Assembly (NCBI GenBank): GCA_003448685.1 | Contig: DLXW01000349.1 | Coordinates: forward strand, 1-8,162 | Direction of reading: 5' to 3' | Length of the DNA: 8,162 nt | Origin: Cyanothece sp. UBA12306 | GTDB taxonomy: Bacteria; Cyanobacteriota; Cyanobacteriia; Cyanobacteriales; Microcystaceae | Shown here: piece after piece, positions 6,451 to 8,162 of the stretch | Layout: each line of letters starts with the position of its first letter | How positions within the stretch are numbered: position 1 is the stretch's first letter | Translations under genes and position numbers: made by a program | Notes under the pieces: model-generated | Database searches by the model: none | What the model saw: the letters and a program-made list of their open reading frames with translations, nothing else | What the model was told of the DNA's origin: nothing

Positions 6451-6481
6451 TATTATAAAATTAAAGCTCTCATTAGAAACT

Positions 6482-7591
6482 TTAAAAAGTAATCACACTA
6501 CGAATTGAGTCCCCTTGGTGCATTAAATCAAAAGCATCATTGATTTTTTCTAAGGGCATTACATGGGTAATTAAATCATCAATATTAATTTTACCATCCA
6601 TATACCAATCAACAATTTTCGGGACATCAGTACGACCCCTTGCACCACCAAATGCTGTTCCTTGCCAAACTCTTCCTGTTACTAATTGAAAAGGACGTGT
6701 ACTAATTTCTTCTCCCGCACCAGCAACTCCAATAATAGTAGAAACTCCCCAACCTTTGTGACAGCATTCTAAAGCCTGTCGCATTACATTAATATTACCA
6801 ATACATTCAAAACTATAATCAGCTCCACCGTTGGTTAAATTAACTAAATAAGCTACTAATTCTTCTTCAACTTCCTGGGGATTAACAAAGTGAGTCATGC
6901 CAAATTTTTCAGCCAGGCCTCGTTTTTTTGGGTTAATATCAACCCCAACAATCATGTCAGCCCCTACCAATTTTGCACCTTGAATTACATTTAAACCAAT
7001 ACCCCCTAAACCGAAAACAACTACTTTTGCTCCAGCTTCCACTTTAGCAGTATTAATAACCGCTCCAATACCCGTTGTTACTCCACAACCAATGTAACAA
7101 ACCTTATCAAAAGGGGCATCTTCTCGGATTTTGGCTAACGAAATTTCAGGTAATACGGTATAATTGGAGAACGTAGAGGTTCCCATGTAGTGGTAAAGGT
7201 TTTGCCCGTCGAGGGAAAAACGACTGGTTCCATCGGGCATAACCCCACGCCCTTGGGTAGCACGAACTGCTTGACAGAGATTTGTTTTTAAGCTGAGGCA
7301 ATATTCGCATTGACGACATTCGGGGATGTAAAGCGGAATTACATGATCTCCAGGTTTTAGGCTAGTGACCCCATCACCCACTTCGACGACGATCCCAGCC
7401 CCTTCGTGTCCGAGAATGGCTGGAAACAAACCCTCAGCGTCTTTTCCCGAAAGAGTATAAGCATCGGTATGGCAAACCCCTGTGGCTTTGATTTCCACTA
7501 ATACTTCTCCGGTTGTTGGACCTTGGAGTTGTACCGTTTCAATGGAAAGGGGTTTTCCGGCTTCAAAGGCCACAGCTGCTTTAACATCCAT
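6482..7591 (-). CDS. frmA: S-(hydroxymethyl)glutathione dehydrogenase (class III alcohol dehydrogenase)
   Basis: Oxidises S-hydroxymethylglutathione, formed spontaneously from formaldehyde and glutathione, to S-formylglutathione with NAD+; the family also reduces S-nitrosoglutathione. It is a cytosolic zinc enzyme of the medium-chain dehydrogenase superfamily. At 369 aa it has normal family length. Catalytic zinc ligands are Cys40 (GVCHTDAY), His62 (LGHEGAG) and Cys169 (IGCGVTTG); structural zinc ligands are Cys92, Cys95, Cys98 and Cys106. The Rossmann motif is GLGGIG (194-199), with Asp218 in VDINP at the end of the second strand, as expected for NAD preference. The class III signature [12 protein letters not shown] (115-126) and C-terminal [10 protein letters not shown] (311-320) separate it from ordinary ethanol dehydrogenases. 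Start is ATG without an evident Shine-Dalgarno. A TTGACA-containing candidate promoter lies upstream. No S-formylglutathione hydrolase gene is adjacent within this window. Confidence 0.96.
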   Translation of the reverse strand: MDVKAAVAFEAGKPLSIETVQLQGPTTGEVLVEIKATGVCHTDAYTLSGKDAEGLFPAILGHEGAGIVVEVGDGVTSLKPGDHVIPLYIPECRQCEYCLSLKTNLCQAVRATQGRGVMPDGTSRFSLDGQNLYHYMGTSTFSNYTVLPEISLAKIREDAPFDKVCYIGCGVTTGIGAVINTAKVEAGAKVVVFGLGGIGLNVIQGAKLVGADMIVGVDINPKKRGLAEKFGMTHFVNPQEVEEELVAYLVNLTNGGADYSFECIGNINVMRQALECCHKGWGVSTIIGVAGAGEEISTRPFQLVTGRVWQGTAFGGARGRTDVPKIVDWYMDGKINIDDLITHVMPLEKINDAFDLMHQGDSIRSVITF

Positions 7592-7642
7592 AATAAATAG
7601 TGAGATCGCTAATGCTAGGACAAAATAACTGCTAACTACTCT

Positions 7643-7672
7643 AACGTAAAAGCTTACCTAAAATCATGTCAA
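7643..7672 (-). promoter_or_regulatory. Candidate promoter upstream of frmA
   Basis: A perfect -35 TTGACA at 7672-7667 lies 12 nt after the stop of the DUF2252 gene. The -10 candidate TACGTT (7648-7643, 18 bp spacing) matches the consensus at only three positions. The leader to the frmA ATG would be about 45 nt. Between the boxes lies GTAAGCTTTTAC, with GTAA and TTAC as inverted ends, which might be a regulator site or chance. I saw no GC-rich hairpin with a T-run in the 92-bp gap, so read-through from the DUF2252 gene is also possible. Confidence 0.35.
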
Positions 7673-7683
7673 ATTATTACAAT

Positions 7684-8162
7684 TCAACAATCGTTATTGC
7701 ATTGGGTTAATGAACAGTTTTGAGGTTTTAATTGTTCATTAAAACTATGATAATCCCTTTCAACTTGCGCTGCATAATCAAAAGCAATTTCTTTGACTAA
7801 GTCTCGGAATTTTTTATGTTTCCCGTCAGTTAGTTTAGTAACTTGTTTTTCTAAAGAATAGGAAATATATTTTTTAGAGAAATCTTGATCCGCCCTAGCG
7901 TGATCAGTTGCTAAAATTTCTCCCCAAAATTTAGCCATTATTATCCAGTCATCTTTTGTGGTTAATTTTTCAGTTTTCAATGATTTTTTATGGGGAGATA
8001 TTTCACGAACTGAATAATATCCTGATAAATCTTCAGACGATTGATTATCAAAAATTTCTATCCATCCTAAATGATCATCAGCGTGTTTAATTAAGGCGCG
8101 GTAAGCAATAGCATGACGTTGGGCATCATTATCAAATAGTTGCTGATATTTTTCTTGCTCTT
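7684..8162 (-). CDS. DUF2252 family protein, C-terminal part (5' end outside window)
   Basis: The frame is open from the right window edge to TGA at 7686-7684, giving at least 159 codons, so this is the C-terminal part of a longer gene. The nearest candidate start, TTG at 7980, is an internal Leu codon: the 60 codons before it continue the same protein without interruption. From memory of the family, the C-terminus of DUF2252 proteins has YYVRQL-like, WGxxLAxxHAR and YAxQxERDY blocks. Here these appear as YYSVREISPHKKS (just before the TTG), FWGEILATDHARAD and FDYAAQVERDYHSF. DUF2252 members are usually about 400-450 aa, have been related by fold to protein or aminoglycoside kinases, and have no established function. 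The catalytic part would lie outside the window. The tail is polar and Cys-containing (NCSLTQCNNDC). The gene precedes frmA by 92 bp on the same strand. Confidence 0.75.
   Translation of the reverse strand, partial: EQEKYQQLFDNDAQRHAIAYRALIKHADDHLGWIEIFDNQSSEDLSGYYSVREISPHKKSLKTEKLTTKDDWIIMAKFWGEILATDHARADQDFSKKYISYSLEKQVTKLTDGKHKKFRDLVKEIAFDYAAQVERDYHSFNEQLKPQNCSLTQCNNDC

Noticed and set aside
7648..7661. NtcA-type binding site (GTA N8 TAC) upstream of frmA
   Set aside because: The half-sites GTA and TAC are only 6 nt apart here rather than 8, so it does not fit the NtcA consensus.
7684..7980. A stand-alone 98-aa protein starting at TTG
   Set aside because: The frame stays open to the right edge and the upstream translation contains further family-like sequence, so the TTG is an internal Leu codon.

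Overview
The window looks like ordinary chromosomal sequence from an AT-rich cyanobacterium. The support is a cyanobacterial-type RNase P RNA at the left edge, four exact copies of the cyanobacterial palindrome GCGATCGC (HIP1), and proteins of cyanobacterial character (RecR, RsmE, a small UvrD-like helicase, and a TPR protein of unknown function). I cannot name the genus. I saw no rRNA, tRNA, insertion sequence, CRISPR array, toxin-antitoxin pair or prophage signal.

Layout. The + strand carries only the 3' part of rnpB, at the left edge (1 to about 212). Every protein gene is on the - strand, so transcription runs right to left and converges on rnpB. In transcription order the genes are: a DUF2252-family protein that is open at the right edge (8162 to 7684); glutathione-dependent formaldehyde dehydrogenase, frmA (7591 to 6482); a UvrD/Rep-type helicase (6450 to 4006); a gap of about 150 bp with an inverted repeat and a candidate promoter; rsmE (3855 to 3133); a TPR protein (3126 to 2038); a short promoter-bearing gap; recR (1968 to 1375); and a beta-ketoacyl-ACP synthase of the FabF type (1367 to 249).

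Probable transcription units. frmA and the helicase are 31 bp apart. rsmE and the TPR gene are 6 bp apart, with the TPR gene's ribosome binding site overlapping the rsmE stop. recR and the ketoacyl synthase are 7 bp apart. These are mostly unrelated housekeeping functions: RNA processing, rRNA modification, recombinational repair, fatty-acid condensation and formaldehyde detoxification. The pairs share transcription but I see no single pathway. The helicase and RecR are both DNA-maintenance genes but lie in different units.

Main points for a reader. (1) recR is complete (197 aa) but has no ATG, GTG or TTG before codon 83; its real start appears to be ATT at 1968. A caller limited to standard starts would report only the C-terminal half. 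(2) rsmE begins at TTG, or possibly at an upstream ATT nearer a Shine-Dalgarno sequence, and has Cys in place of Pro in the family GPEGG motif. (3) The right-edge gene is not a 98-aa ORF starting at TTG; its frame stays open to the window end. I found no convincing new multi-gene system here.
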